Source of the DNA: Actinomycetes bacterium
GTDB taxonomy: Bacteria; Actinomycetota; Acidimicrobiia; Acidimicrobiales; RAAP-2
Direction: 5' to 3'
NCBI GenBank assembly: GCA_021806045.1
Contig: JAJZDI010000019.1
Coordinates: forward strand, 5,262-64,777
DNA length: 59,516 nt
The notes under the pieces were generated by a model. It searched no databases and was not told where the DNA came from. It saw only the letters and a program-made list of their open reading frames with translations. The stretch's first letter is position 1. Each line of letters starts with the position of its first letter. This document shows positions 18,083 through 27,958 of this stretch, piece by piece. The position numbers and the translations under genes are program-made.

Positions 18083-18121
18083 CGCACGCGGTCCTGTCTG
18101 GTCTGGACCACGCCTGGTCTG
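18074..18121. repeat. Three CTGGTCTG direct repeats after ndk
   Basis: CTGGTCTG occurs at 18074-18081, 18098-18105 and 18114-18121, and a degenerate GGGTCTGG follows. The first copy spans the ndk stop. Spacing is irregular (24 then 16 bases). The stretch to mreB (264 bases) is otherwise noncoding, apart from the promoter at 18208-18236. Confidence 0.45.
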
Positions 18122-18207
18122 AACCGATCTGGCCGGGTCTGGGTCACAGGCCACCGGGATCCCTACGCCCGTAGATGGTTCGGAGCCCGGGCCGCGCCGG
18201 GGCCGCC

Positions 18208-18236
18208 TTGTGTCGAGACCGGGCGTCCCCTACCCT
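18208..18236 (+). promoter_or_regulatory. Predicted promoter of the mreBCD-mrdA operon
   Basis: TTGTGT (18208-18213) and TACCCT (18231-18236) are 17 bases apart. A start near 18243 would give a leader of about 104 bases before the mreB ATG. Confidence 0.5.
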
Positions 18237-18346
18237 TGTGTGAACGATGCTCCTGCCCCGATGCCCACAGGTCCTGACGACCGTGCCGCACGGAGCGCGG
18301 GTTCCCGCCCGATCCGACCGCTACCCGACGGAAGGGTGCCACGCTG

Positions 18347-19378
18347 ATGCCTGACAACCGCCTCTTCCTCCTAGGCCGCGACATGGCCGTCGACCTCGGA
18401 ACCGCCAACACCCTGGTCTACGTCCGGGGACGCGGCATCATCCTGAACGAGCCCTCGGTGGTCGCCGTCAACGTCAAGGACGGCCGGCCGCTCGCCGTCG
18501 GGGCCGAGGCCAAGCGCATGATCGGCCGGACGCCGAGCCACATCCAGGCCATCCGACCGCTGAAGGACGGCGTGATCGCCGACTTCGAGATCTGCGAGAA
18601 GATGCTCCGGTACTTCATCCACCGGGTGCACCAGCGCCGGTTCGCCAAGCCGCGGATGGTGATCTGCGTGCCGTCCGGCATCACCGGCGTGGAGCAGCGG
18701 GCGGTGATGGAGGCCGCCGAGTACGCGGGGGCCCGCAAGGCGTACATCATCGAGGAGCCGATGGCGGCCGCCATCGGAGCCGGCCTCCCGGTCCACGAGC
18801 CCACCGGCAACATGGTGGTCGACATCGGCGGCGGCACCACGGAGGTCGCCGTCATCTCCCTCGGCGGGATCGTGACCAGCCAGTCGATCCGCATCGGGGG
18901 TGACGAGCTGGACGAGGCCATCGTCTCGTTCGTGAAGAAGGAGTACAGCTTGGCCCTCGGCGAGCGGACGGCGGAGGAGATCAAGATCGCCCTCGGCTCG
19001 GCCTACGAGCTCGAGGAGGAGCTGCACGCTGAGATCCGCGGCCGCGACCTGGTCACCGGGCTCCCGAAGACCATCGTCATCTCCACCCAGGAGATCCGCA
19101 AGGCGATCGACGAGCCCGTGTCGGCCATCGTCGACGCCGTCAAGGTCACGCTCGACCGCACGCCGCCCGAGCTCGCCGCCGACATCATGGAGCAGGGGAT
19201 CGTGCTCACCGGCGGTGGCGCGCTCCTGCACGGGCTCGACAGCCGCCTCCAGGAGGAGACGGGGATGCCGATCGTCGTGGCGAGGGACCCGCTGAACTGT
19301 GTCGCCATCGGCAGCGGCCAGTGCCTGGAGGAGTTCGAGGCGCTGAAGCAGGTCCTCATCACGTCGTCGGCTCGCTGA
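18347..19378 (+). CDS. mreB: Rod shape-determining protein MreB
   Basis: A 343-residue bacterial actin that organises lateral wall synthesis at the inner membrane face. Phosphate-1 is [14 protein letters not shown], phosphate-2 [15 protein letters not shown] (about residue 160), and the adenosine motif is [15 protein letters not shown] (about 285-299). Length is normal. GGAAGGG lies upstream of ATG 18347. It heads the elongasome operon mreB-mreC-mreD-mrdA. Its presence implies rod-type lateral growth, unlike mycobacteria, which lack MreB. Confidence 0.97.
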   Translation: MPDNRLFLLGRDMAVDLGTANTLVYVRGRGIILNEPSVVAVNVKDGRPLAVGAEAKRMIGRTPSHIQAIRPLKDGVIADFEICEKMLRYFIHRVHQRRFAKPRMVICVPSGITGVEQRAVMEAAEYAGARKAYIIEEPMAAAIGAGLPVHEPTGNMVVDIGGGTTEVAVISLGGIVTSQSIRIGGDELDEAIVSFVKKEYSLALGERTAEEIKIALGSAYELEEELHAEIRGRDLVTGLPKTIVISTQEIRKAIDEPVSAIVDAVKVTLDRTPPELAADIMEQGIVLTGGGALLHGLDSRLQEETGMPIVVARDPLNCVAIGSGQCLEEFEALKQVLITSSAR

Positions 19379-19399
19379 CGCGCCGGCAGCGGACCGATC

Positions 19400-20236
19400 G
19401 TGGCTCGACCGCGTCGTTCCCGCCGCCCCCGGACCATTCTCCTCATCCTGGTCCTGGTGTCGGTCACCATCGTCACCCTCGATGCCCGGGGCAGCCTGCG
19501 GTCGGTGACGTCCGGTCTCCGCACGGTCGCCGCTGACTCCATGTCGCCCGTCCGCAGCCTGGTCAACGCGGTGACGAGGCCGGTGGGCAGCTTTCTCGCC
19601 GGGTCGGTCCACTACGGGGCGGTGAGCCAGCAGAACCAGAAGCTCCAGGCCGAGGTCGGTCGGCTCCGCCAGCAGGTCCTGCAGCAGAACGACGCCGAAC
19701 AGCGCCTGCGGCAGCTCACCGCGCTGGAGAACCTGCCTTTCGCCGGCAACCTCCAAGAGGTGGCGTGCCAGGTCATCGCCTACAACACGTCCGACTTCGC
19801 CGCCACCGTGACGATCGACAAGGGCCGGGCCGACGGGGTCACCATCGGCATGCCGGTAGTCGGTTCCGGGGGGCTGGTCGGCATGGTGGTGCTGGCCAGC
19901 CACCACACCGCCACCGTCCGCCTGGTCACCGACGGCCAGTCGGTCGTGGGCGCCGCCTACGGCACGGCCGGCACACCGGCCATCGTGGCCGGCCAGGGGT
20001 GGGGGAAGCCGCTGTCGGGCCAGCTCGTGCCGGCTGACACAAGGCTGCCGCGGGGCACCCTGTTCTCGACCAGCGGCCTCCAGGGCGCCGCCTTCCCGCC
20101 CGGCATACCGGTGGCCCGCGTGATCAGGGCATCGACGGGGACGGTCGCCTCCCAGGAGATCGTCACGTTGGCCCCGGTCGTCGACCTCGCCCACCTGCGC
20201 TATGTCGCCGTCCTCCTGTGGGGGCCGGCGTCGTGA
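19400..20236 (+). CDS. mreC: Rod shape-determining protein MreC
   Basis: A 278-residue bitopic protein with an Arg-rich cytoplasmic start and one membrane helix (about 11-27, TILLILVLVSVTIVTL). A coiled coil follows (about 75-110, QQNQKLQAEVGRLRQQ), then a periplasmic beta-rich MreC domain with GRADGVTIGMPVV and GGLVGMVV. It bridges MreB, MreD and PBP2. The GTG start is 21 bases after mreB. Length is typical. Confidence 0.94.
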   Translation: MARPRRSRRPRTILLILVLVSVTIVTLDARGSLRSVTSGLRTVAADSMSPVRSLVNAVTRPVGSFLAGSVHYGAVSQQNQKLQAEVGRLRQQVLQQNDAEQRLRQLTALENLPFAGNLQEVACQVIAYNTSDFAATVTIDKGRADGVTIGMPVVGSGGLVGMVVLASHHTATVRLVTDGQSVVGAAYGTAGTPAIVAGQGWGKPLSGQLVPADTRLPRGTLFSTSGLQGAAFPPGIPVARVIRASTGTVASQEIVTLAPVVDLAHLRYVAVLLWGPAS

Positions 20237-20282
20237 TCCCCGTGGCGGGCAGGCGCCGGCCCTCCACCGCAGGGAGACGCCG

Positions 20283-20813
20283 ATGAGGCGCCAGCTGGCG
20301 GTCCGGCTGTCGCTGGTGGTCGTCGCCTTCGTCGTCGTGCAGGAGACCCTCGTGCTCGAGGCACGCGTCGGTGGCGTCCACCCTGACGTGATCGTCCTGC
20401 TGCCCATCGCGGCAGCCATCGTCGGGGGTCCCGCTCGCGGCGCCATCGTCGGGTTCGTGGCCGGCCTGGTGGCGGACCTGTTCCTACCCACACCCTTCGG
20501 GCTCTCGGCGCTGGTCGGCTCGCTCGTCGGCTACGGGGTGGGGCTCGTGACGGCGGCCATGGACCGCACCGCATGGTGGCTGCCGCCGATGGCCGCTGTG
20601 GCCGGCAGCGTCGGTTACGAGCTCCTCTACGCCGGGCTCGGCGCTCTGCTGGGCCAGCCCCAGATGCTCCACGTGAACATCGTCGGCATCGTCGTGCTGG
20701 TGGCGTCGGTGAACGCGCTGGTGTCCGTCGTCGCCGTCCGGATGACGAACTGGGCGCTGCCTGCTGCGTCGACCGAGGGCATGCCCACCTCCGCGGGAGT
20801 GTCCCTGCGGTGA
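20283..20813 (+). CDS. mreD: Rod shape-determining protein MreD
   Basis: A 176-residue integral membrane protein, almost wholly hydrophobic, with about five helices (for example VRLSLVVVAFVVVQ, VIVLLPIAAAIVGG, GAIVGFVAGLVADLF). The motif GFVAGLVADLFLPTPFG is characteristic of the family. The start is ATG 20283 with GGGAGA upstream; an upstream in-frame ATG at 20202 would overlap mreC and adds an unconvincing polar stretch. It works with MreC in the elongasome. Confidence 0.9.
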   Translation: MRRQLAVRLSLVVVAFVVVQETLVLEARVGGVHPDVIVLLPIAAAIVGGPARGAIVGFVAGLVADLFLPTPFGLSALVGSLVGYGVGLVTAAMDRTAWWLPPMAAVAGSVGYELLYAGLGALLGQPQMLHVNIVGIVVLVASVNALVSVVAVRMTNWALPAASTEGMPTSAGVSLR

Positions 20814-20895
20814 CCGTGGCTCGTCGTCCCGACGATTCCGTACCGGGGAGGGGTCGCGCCCGCGCGGCCGCCCGCCCCTGCCAGGATGGCCTCCT

Positions 20896-23118
20896 GTGAG
20901 CAGATCGGCCAGACATCCCTTGGGTGGTCGCCGGCGCTACCTGCGCCCCGAACGGGACCGTGTCGCCCGCCGCAGGCCACCCCGCCAGCCGCGGCTGCGC
21001 CCGAAGCGCTTCTCGGTGAGCGCCGCCCTGGAGCCGCCGGACGCCTCGGCGTCGCGCCCCAACGTGCGTCTCCGGGTCACCGGGCTGGTGGTCGCCGGAC
21101 TGTTCATCCTCCTCGCCCTGCGGCTGTGGACGCTCCAGGTGGTCCAGGCCCCGGCGGCCGTCCAGGCGGTGGCGGCCAACCAGATCCGGGTGGTCCCCAT
21201 CAACCCCGTCCGGGGCCTCATCCTCGACCGTTCGGGATCGGCCCTGGTCAACAACGTCGTGACCGAGGAGATCACCCTGTCGCGGGTGGCCGCCGCCCAG
21301 CACCCGGCGGTGATCGGCAACCTGGCCGCGTTGACCGGCCAGACGACGGCCCAGATCAAGGCAGCGCTGAACGACCCCCAGTACAGCCCGTACAAGCCGG
21401 TGCCCGTACTGACCGACGCGCCCGTGGCCGACGTCGTGAAGGTCCGCGAGTACCCGCAGCTCTACCCGGGCGTGACCGCCGTGCAGGCGACCCAGCGGAA
21501 CTACCCCCAGTCGGAGCTGCCCGGGTTCCCCGGGGGCAACAGCGCCGGCTACCCGGCGTCCCAGGTGCTGGGCTACACCGGTGCCATCACCAGTTCGGAG
21601 CTGGCCGCCCTGAAGGGCAAGGGGTACCAGGCTGGCGACACCATCGGGAAGTCGGGGCTGGAGGCCCAGTACGAGCAGTACCTGCGGGGCGCCCCGGGTC
21701 AGAAGCAGCTCGAAGTGGACGCCACCGGCAACGTGGTGGGAACCCTCAAGACCATCCCGGCGCAGCCCGGCAACGACCTGGTGACCCACATCGACCTGGG
21801 CCTCCAGAAGGCGGTCGACCAGGCGCTGGCCCAGACCATCCTGAAGGACCGCAAGACGTTCGACCCCTTCTGCATCATCCCCGGCCACCCCAACGGGTGC
21901 TACCCGCCGGCGACGGCCGGGGCCGCCGTCGTCATGGACCCAAACACGGGGGCGGTCCTGGCCATGAGCTCGTGGCCCAGCTACAACCCGTCCATCTGGG
22001 TGGGGGGCATCTCGCAAGCCGCCTACAGCGGGCTCACCGCCTCGGGAGCCGAGAACAACTGGGCCATCCAGGGCCTCTACACACCCGGTTCGACGTTCAA
22101 GCTGGCGACGGCCACCGCCGCGCTGCAGTCGGGCCTCATCACGCCCTCCTACCTGTTCAACGACACGGGAACGTACACGGCGGCCAACTGCACCGGGCCG
22201 CATTGCACCCTCCACGACAACGTCGGCGACGGCTCGCCCGGCTGGATGACGGTCGTGCGGGCCATCACCATCTCCTCCGACGACTTCTTCTACCACCTGG
22301 GTGACCTGTTCTGGTCGAACCGGTCCACCTACGGCCTTTATCCCATCCAGACCATGGCCAACGCCTATGGCCTCGGGGTCAAGACGGGGATCGACCTCCC
22401 CGGCGAGAGCGTCGGCCGCATCGACTCGCTGGCGGTGCGCCAGACGCTGCACGCCGAGGCACCGGCGGCCTTCCCGTACGACACGTGGTACACGGGCGAC
22501 AACATGGAGCTGGCCTTCGGCCAGGGCGGGACGATCGTGACCCCGATCGAGATGGCAACCGCCTACGGCACCTTCGCCAACGGCGGCACCCGCTACGTCC
22601 CCCACATCGCGGCCGGCATCGTCTCGCCCACCGGGAAGGTCATCAAGACGATCGCTCCCCAGGTGGCCGGGCACGTGACGATCTCGCCCGCCAACTACCA
22701 GGCCATCCTCCAGGGCTTCGAGGGCGTCGTGGGCAACCCGCAGGGCACCGGCTACTACTCCTTCGGCGGTGCCGGCTTCCCCCTCTCGACCTTCCAGCTG
22801 GCCGGCAAGACGGGAACGTCCTCGACAAACGGCCAGGAGGCGACGTCGTGGTTCGTCGCCTTCGGCCCCCAGCCCCACCCCCAGTACGTGGTGGACTGCG
22901 TGATCGACCAGGGCGGTTACGGCGCATCGGCCGCCGCGCCGGTCGTCCGCCAGATCTACAACTACCTGCTCGCCCACCCCGTCGGGCCCCTCCAGCTGGC
23001 GGCGCCGACGCCGGCCCAGGCCACCGCACCGACGGCGGGAGGAGCATCGGGACCACCATCGACGGCGTCGACGACGCCATCGACGACGACGACCGCTGCG
23101 GGCCAGGGCCAGGGGTGA
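20896..23118 (+). CDS. mrdA: Penicillin-binding protein 2 (class B transpeptidase)
   Basis: A 740-residue peptidoglycan transpeptidase for elongation. The cytoplasmic N-terminus is about 70 residues and Arg/Pro-rich, followed by one membrane helix (about 70-90), the dimerisation domain with RGLILDRSG, and the transpeptidase domain. Catalytic motifs are STFK (Ser about 399), SSDD as the SxD variant normal for PBP2 (about 460) and KTGT (about 636). The Ala/Thr/Pro tail looks disordered. The start is GTG 20896. A rodA gene would be expected next but is absent. Confidence 0.95.
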   Translation: MSRSARHPLGGRRRYLRPERDRVARRRPPRQPRLRPKRFSVSAALEPPDASASRPNVRLRVTGLVVAGLFILLALRLWTLQVVQAPAAVQAVAANQIRVVPINPVRGLILDRSGSALVNNVVTEEITLSRVAAAQHPAVIGNLAALTGQTTAQIKAALNDPQYSPYKPVPVLTDAPVADVVKVREYPQLYPGVTAVQATQRNYPQSELPGFPGGNSAGYPASQVLGYTGAITSSELAALKGKGYQAGDTIGKSGLEAQYEQYLRGAPGQKQLEVDATGNVVGTLKTIPAQPGNDLVTHIDLGLQKAVDQALAQTILKDRKTFDPFCIIPGHPNGCYPPATAGAAVVMDPNTGAVLAMSSWPSYNPSIWVGGISQAAYSGLTASGAENNWAIQGLYTPGSTFKLATATAALQSGLITPSYLFNDTGTYTAANCTGPHCTLHDNVGDGSPGWMTVVRAITISSDDFFYHLGDLFWSNRSTYGLYPIQTMANAYGLGVKTGIDLPGESVGRIDSLAVRQTLHAEAPAAFPYDTWYTGDNMELAFGQGGTIVTPIEMATAYGTFANGGTRYVPHIAAGIVSPTGKVIKTIAPQVAGHVTISPANYQAILQGFEGVVGNPQGTGYYSFGGAGFPLSTFQLAGKTGTSSTNGQEATSWFVAFGPQPHPQYVVDCVIDQGGYGASAAAPVVRQIYNYLLAHPVGPLQLAAPTPAQATAPTAGGASGPPSTASTTPSTTTTAAGQGQG

Positions 23119-23174
23119 CGGGGGAGACCGGGCGCCCACCGGCCGGATGGAGACCCCCCGTGGTCCCGAACCCG

Positions 23175-23180
23175 TAGACT
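23175..23180 (+). promoter_or_regulatory. Possible -10 box before the radical SAM gene
   Basis: TAGACT ends ten bases before ATG 23191, the same arrangement as at tig. A GAGG within the spacer could be a weak ribosome site instead. Confidence 0.35.
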
Positions 23181-23190
23181 GAGGTCCCTG

Positions 23191-25209
23191 ATGGAGTCCC
23201 TCTGGCCGCGCATCGAGCCGCTGCTGGCCCGGGTCACCAAGCCTGCCAGGTACGTCGGTGGTGAGCTCGGTGCCCGGTGTCCCGACCACCACCCGGACCG
23301 GGTGGCGTGGCTGCTCGTGTACCCCGATACGTACGAGATCGGCCTGCCCAACCAGGGCCTGCAGATCCTCTACGAGATCCTGAACGAGCGACCCGACGCC
23401 TTCGCCGAGCGCTCCTATGCACCCTGGGTCGACATGGAGGCGGCCATGCGCCAGGCGGGGGTGCCCCTGTTCTCGCTCGAGAACTTCGCCCCGGCAGGCG
23501 AATTCGACGTCATGGCGTTCAACCTGTCCGCCGAGCTCGTCTACACGAACGTCCTGAACCTGATCGACCTGGCCGGGGTTCCCGTGCACGCGGCCGAACG
23601 GGCCGCCGACGACCCGTTGGTCGTGGTGGGGGGTCATGGCGCGTTCAACCCCGAGCCGCTGGCCGACGTCATCGACGCCGCCGTCCTGGGCGACGGCGAG
23701 GAGGTGGTCGGCGAGATCACGGAGACGGTTGCCGCCTGGCGGCGCGGCGAGGTGACCGTGCCTGGTGCCGACCCCCGTTCACGCGAGACCGTGCTCCGGG
23801 CGCTGGCCATGGTGCCCGGCGTCTACGTCCCCTGGTGCTACGAGGCCGAGTACGCGGCCGGTCCTCCGCTGCCCGGGGCCGGGGCCGGGGTGGCCCGGCT
23901 GGTGGGGACCCGCCCACGGTTCCCCGAGACGCCCGAGCGGGTGGAGAAGCGGACGATCGCCGACCTCGGCGCGTGGCCCTATCCGAAGGAGCAGCTCGTC
24001 CCCCTGATCGAGGTGGTCCATGATCGCCTCAACGTCGAGGTCTTCCGCGGCTGCACCCGCGGCTGCCGGTTCTGCCAGGCGGGCATGGTGACGAGGCCGG
24101 TCCGGGAGCGCCCGGCTGCCCAGGTCCGCACCATGGTGGCGGCCGGGTTGGCCCGCACCGGTTACGACGAGGTGGCGCTCACCTCGCTGTCGACGGCCGA
24201 CTACTCGGGGATCGAGGAGACCGTCACCGGTGTGATGGACGACCCGGCGTGCGGCCGGGTGTCGGTGAGCCTTCCCAGCCTGCGGGTTGACGCGTTCACC
24301 GTGGGGACGGCGGCACAGATCCAGCGAGCTCGGCGCACCGGGCTGACGTTCGCCCCGGAGGGCGGGACCTGGCGGATGCGCCAGGTGATCAACAAGCTGA
24401 TCACCGAGGCCGACCTGTACGCAGCGGTCGAGGCGGCCTTCTCCCAGGGGTGGCGGAAGGTCAAATTGTACTTCCTCACCGGGCTCCCGACCGAGACGGA
24501 CGAGGACACGCTGGGGATCGTCACCCTGGCGGCGAAGTGCGTGGAGATCGGGCGCCGGTACCACTCGGCGCCCACCGTGACGGCGTCGGTGGGTGGGTTC
24601 GTCCCCAAGCCCCACACCCCCTTCCAGTGGTTCGGCCAGAACACTGTGGAGGAGCTCACCCGCAAGGTCAACCTCCTGCGTGACGCGTCCCGCGGCATCC
24701 GGGGCCTCACCCTGCGCTGGCACGATCCCCGGGCCAGCGCGGCGGAGGGCCTCGTCTCCCGGGGGGACCGCCGGATCGGGGCGGTCATCGAGCGGGTCTG
24801 GCGGGCGGGCGGCACGTTCCAGGAATGGTCGGAATGCTTCGATCTCGATCGGTGGCTGGCCGCGCTGGAGGCCGAGGGCCTCTCGCTCGACGACACCGTC
24901 CACCGGCACCGCACGGAGGACGAAGCCCTGCCCTGGGACCACCTCTCCGCCGGGCTCCATCGGGACTTCCTCTACCAGGACTGGCGCGACGCCCTCGCCG
25001 AGGTGGGGCTGGAGGACTGCCGGTGGACCCCCTGCTACGACTGCGGCGCGTGCACCGGCTACGGGGTCGAGCATGTCGTCGCGTCGGCCGTCCCACCGGC
25101 CGGCGGCAGCCAGGGCACCGGCCAGGACCTGGCCTCGGGTGGTGCCGTGCCCGTGCGCTTCCTCGAGGTGCGGGGCGCTGCACCCGCCGGTGCAGGGACG
25201 GGACGCTGA
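23191..25209 (+). CDS. TIGR03960-type radical SAM protein
   Basis: A 672-residue protein of the radical SAM family that accompanies DUF2344 proteins next to rne/rng and rplU. The N-terminal half resembles a cobalamin-binding-like Rossmann domain (VYPDTYEIGLPNQGL; VVVGGHGAFNPEPLAD). The Fe-S motif CTRGCRFCQ (CxxxCxxC) is near residue 285. Extra cysteines, CYDCGAC, lie near 615. The substrate is unproven; the location suggests modification of tRNA or a ribosomal component. The Gly/Ala/Pro tail is poorly conserved in character. Its stop is one base from the DUF2344 start, so the two are coupled. Confidence 0.9.
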   Translation: MESLWPRIEPLLARVTKPARYVGGELGARCPDHHPDRVAWLLVYPDTYEIGLPNQGLQILYEILNERPDAFAERSYAPWVDMEAAMRQAGVPLFSLENFAPAGEFDVMAFNLSAELVYTNVLNLIDLAGVPVHAAERAADDPLVVVGGHGAFNPEPLADVIDAAVLGDGEEVVGEITETVAAWRRGEVTVPGADPRSRETVLRALAMVPGVYVPWCYEAEYAAGPPLPGAGAGVARLVGTRPRFPETPERVEKRTIADLGAWPYPKEQLVPLIEVVHDRLNVEVFRGCTRGCRFCQAGMVTRPVRERPAAQVRTMVAAGLARTGYDEVALTSLSTADYSGIEETVTGVMDDPACGRVSVSLPSLRVDAFTVGTAAQIQRARRTGLTFAPEGGTWRMRQVINKLITEADLYAAVEAAFSQGWRKVKLYFLTGLPTETDEDTLGIVTLAAKCVEIGRRYHSAPTVTASVGGFVPKPHTPFQWFGQNTVEELTRKVNLLRDASRGIRGLTLRWHDPRASAAEGLVSRGDRRIGAVIERVWRAGGTFQEWSECFDLDRWLAALEAEGLSLDDTVHRHRTEDEALPWDHLSAGLHRDFLYQDWRDALAEVGLEDCRWTPCYDCGACTGYGVEHVVASAVPPAGGSQGTGQDLASGGAVPVRFLEVRGAAPAGAGTGR

Positions 25210-25210
25210 C

Positions 25211-25987
25211 ATGCGGCTCCGCCTCCGTTACACGAAGCTCGGCCGGGTCCGCTTCATCGGCCAGCGGGACGTGGCCCGCGCCTGGGAGCGGGCGCTGCGA
25301 CGTGCCGGCGTCCCGGTGGCCTACAGCGAGGGGTTCTCGCCCCGCCCGCGGCTCGGGTTCGGCCTGGCCCTGCCCACCGGGGGCGAGTCCCTGTCCGAGT
25401 ACGTGGACGTCCACCTGGACCCGTCGTCGTCGTACCTGGCGGCCGGCGACGCCGCCCCGCTCGGCGCCCTGCTGGCGCCGTTCCTCCCCCAGGGGATCGA
25501 GGTGACGGCGGCAGTGGGCATCGAGGGGCCGGTGGGCTCGCTCCAGGAGGAGATCACCTCATGCTCGTGGCTCCTCTCGGTAGAGGGTCTGGACCCGAGT
25601 ACGCTGCAGGTGGCGGTGCATGAGGCCATGTCGGCGGCGGACCTCCCCGTCACTCGTGAGCGCAAGGGGCGCCTGCACGAGGACGACATCCGCCCGTCGA
25701 TCCGGTCGCTCTCGATGCTCCCAGGGCCGGCCGATGTGGCCGGGGGATCGTGGGGGGCGTCGGGGACCGTGGTGGCGGCGGACCTCGCCACCCGGCCGCG
25801 AGGTGTGCGGCCATCGGAGCTCGTCGCCGCGCTGGCCACGGTGGCCGGCGCCGACGGTGTGGGCCTGGCACGTGTCTGCCGGACCCGACAGTGGATCGAA
25901 GGAGACGGCGCCCGCCGTGAGCCTCTGGCCGAGCCAGGGCACCGGGACGGCGACGTCACCGAGCGCACGCTGGAGCGTGTGCCATGA
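25211..25987 (+). CDS. DUF2344/TIGR03936 protein, partner of the radical SAM protein
   Basis: A 258-residue protein beginning MRLRLRYTKLGRVRFIGQRD, the family hallmark, followed by YSEGFSPRPRLGFGLALPTG (about residues 36-55). In many bacteria this domain is fused to, or directly follows, the TIGR03960 radical SAM protein, which predicts a two-component enzyme. It has no signal peptide or membrane helix. It begins one base after the previous stop and is followed 21 bases later by the RNase E/G gene. The last 25 residues are charged and probably disordered. Confidence 0.88.
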   Translation: MRLRLRYTKLGRVRFIGQRDVARAWERALRRAGVPVAYSEGFSPRPRLGFGLALPTGGESLSEYVDVHLDPSSSYLAAGDAAPLGALLAPFLPQGIEVTAAVGIEGPVGSLQEEITSCSWLLSVEGLDPSTLQVAVHEAMSAADLPVTRERKGRLHEDDIRPSIRSLSMLPGPADVAGGSWGASGTVVAADLATRPRGVRPSELVAALATVAGADGVGLARVCRTRQWIEGDGARREPLAEPGHRDGDVTERTLERVP

Positions 25988-26008
25988 ACGCTAGGAGAGA
26001 TCGAGCCG

Positions 26009-27946
26009 ATGTCAGAGACCACCACCGGCCGGCCGGCCGGTCCAGCCGACGAGCGCCGGTCAGAGCAGGCGACCACGCCGAGCGGGCCTGGAGCTGAAGC
26101 GAACCCCACCGGTCCGCCGGCCGGTGACGCCGCCGGCGGCCGGACCGGCGCAGGCGACGGCGAGAAGGCGCCAGGTTCCCGTCGGCGGCGGGGGTCTCGG
26201 GGCGGCCGGGGGAGGTCGCGGGGAACCGGCCAGCCGACGGGAACCGACGGTCCGACGTCGGGGCCGGCCGGGCCCACCCCGGTGCCCGAGGTGGCGCCCG
26301 GCTCGACGGGCGGCGCGACAGCCGGTCCCGGCCCCGCAGGGCGCCCTTCCGGGGCGTCGGCGGGCGCACCGTCCCGCCCCCGCATCGGCGACTCCCGCCC
26401 CGCCCCGGCTGGTCCTCCGGCAGCCACCGGTCACGCGCCGTCGGCCGCACCGGCCGCACCGGCCAGGAGGGCGCGTTCCCATGGCGGCAGCGGCACCAGT
26501 GCGTCGAACGGCGTCGGCGCACGTGGTGAAGGGGGCGCCGGGCCGTCGGTAGCGGAGGCGCCTGCGGCACCGACCGCACCAGCCGGCTCCGCCACTCCGG
26601 ACGAGGCGCCTGCCCGCTCATCGAAGCGCTCCGGCCGCTCGGGCAGGAGCCGGGGACGCGAGCGCCGGGGCAAGGCCGTCGGCCGCTACACGATCTGCGT
26701 CCACGCCCGCCCGGAGATGACCCAGATCGCCCTGCTGGAGGGGCGCACACTGGTCGAGCACTACGTGTCGAAGGCGGCCGACGAGACCACGCAGATCGAC
26801 GGGAACATCTACCTGGGTCGGGTCCAGAACGTCCTGCCCGGCATGGAGGCGGCCTTCATCGACATCGGCACGCCGAAGAACGCCGTCCTCTACCGGGGCG
26901 ACGTCCGCTACGACGCCGACGACCTCGACGCCCCCGTCCAGGGCCAGCCCCGCATCGAAGAGGTGCTCCGGGCCGGCCAGATGATCCTCTGCCAGGTCAC
27001 GAAGAACCCCATCGGAGCGAAGGGCGCCCGCCTCACCCAGGAGGTCTCCCTCCCCGGTCGCTTCGTGGTCCTGGTTCCCGACAGCACCACGTACGGGATC
27101 TCCAAGCGCCTGGACGACGCCGAGCGCAAGCGCCTGCGCAAGATCGTGGACGCCGTCCGTCCGGCCAGTCACGGCATGATCGTCCGCACCGCGGCCGCCG
27201 GCGCCAGTGCGGACGAATTGCGCGACGACGTGACCCGCCTGGTGGAGCTGTGGGAGGGGATCGCGTCGGCCCGTGCGGCGGCGACGGGCCCCAGCCTCCT
27301 CTACCGGGAGCCGGCCGCCGCCCTCCGGGTGATCCGGGAGGAGCTCAACGCCGAGTACCGGTCGGTGATGATCGACGACGAGCAGCTCTTCCGGCAGGTG
27401 CGGGACTACGTGTCGGCGGTCAACCCCGAGCTCGCCGACCGTGTCGAGCACTACGACGCCGCCGCCGAGGGCCTGCCCATCTTCGAGCGCTTCCACGTCC
27501 ACGAGCAGCTCCACAAGGCGCTGGCGCGCAAGGTCTACCTCCCCTCGGGCGGCTCCCTGGTGATCGACCGCACCGAGGCCCTGACCGTGATCGACGTCAA
27601 CACGGGCAAGAACGTGGGCAAGACCAACCTGGAGGAGACCGTCTACCGCAACAACCTGGAGGCCGCCGAGGAGGTCGCCCGCCAGCTGCGGCTGCGCGAC
27701 ATCGGGGGCATCATCGTGATCGACTTCATCGATATGGAGATCCGGGAGAACCGGGACAAGGTTGGCAGTGCCCTGCGTGCCGCGCTGGCCCGGGACAAGA
27801 CCCGCACCCAGGTCTTCGACATCTCCGAGCTGGGCCTGGTCGAGATGACCCGGAAGCGGGTTTCGGAAGGCCTGATCGAGTCGCTGTCGACGACGTGCAC
27901 CGTCTGCGACGGGCGCGGAATCGTCATCGACGCGTCGGTGCTGTAA
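26009..27946 (+). CDS. rne: Ribonuclease E/G family endoribonuclease
   Basis: A 645-residue protein. Residues 1-225 are Gly/Pro/Ala/Arg-rich and presumably disordered. The catalytic core starts at GRYTICVHARP (about 226). It has an S1-like insertion (GNIYLGRVQNVLPGMEAAFIDIG), the Mg-binding aspartates in VIDVNTGKN (about 528) and IDFIDME (about 572), and a Zn-link CTVC (about 630). It cleaves single-stranded RNA in mRNA decay and rRNA processing. Unlike E. coli RNase E, the low-complexity arm is at the N-terminus and there is no C-terminal scaffold. The symbol rng is equally defensible. Confidence 0.92.
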   Translation: MSETTTGRPAGPADERRSEQATTPSGPGAEANPTGPPAGDAAGGRTGAGDGEKAPGSRRRRGSRGGRGRSRGTGQPTGTDGPTSGPAGPTPVPEVAPGSTGGATAGPGPAGRPSGASAGAPSRPRIGDSRPAPAGPPAATGHAPSAAPAAPARRARSHGGSGTSASNGVGARGEGGAGPSVAEAPAAPTAPAGSATPDEAPARSSKRSGRSGRSRGRERRGKAVGRYTICVHARPEMTQIALLEGRTLVEHYVSKAADETTQIDGNIYLGRVQNVLPGMEAAFIDIGTPKNAVLYRGDVRYDADDLDAPVQGQPRIEEVLRAGQMILCQVTKNPIGAKGARLTQEVSLPGRFVVLVPDSTTYGISKRLDDAERKRLRKIVDAVRPASHGMIVRTAAAGASADELRDDVTRLVELWEGIASARAAATGPSLLYREPAAALRVIREELNAEYRSVMIDDEQLFRQVRDYVSAVNPELADRVEHYDAAAEGLPIFERFHVHEQLHKALARKVYLPSGGSLVIDRTEALTVIDVNTGKNVGKTNLEETVYRNNLEAAEEVARQLRLRDIGGIIVIDFIDMEIRENRDKVGSALRAALARDKTRTQVFDISELGLVEMTRKRVSEGLIESLSTTCTVCDGRGIVIDASVL

Positions 27947-27958
27947 GCTCCCACGTCT

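Noticed and set aside
20200-23637. A minus-strand open frame of about 1145 codons
   Set aside because: It lies antisense to mreD, mrdA and the radical SAM gene, all with intact motifs. It has no domain character.
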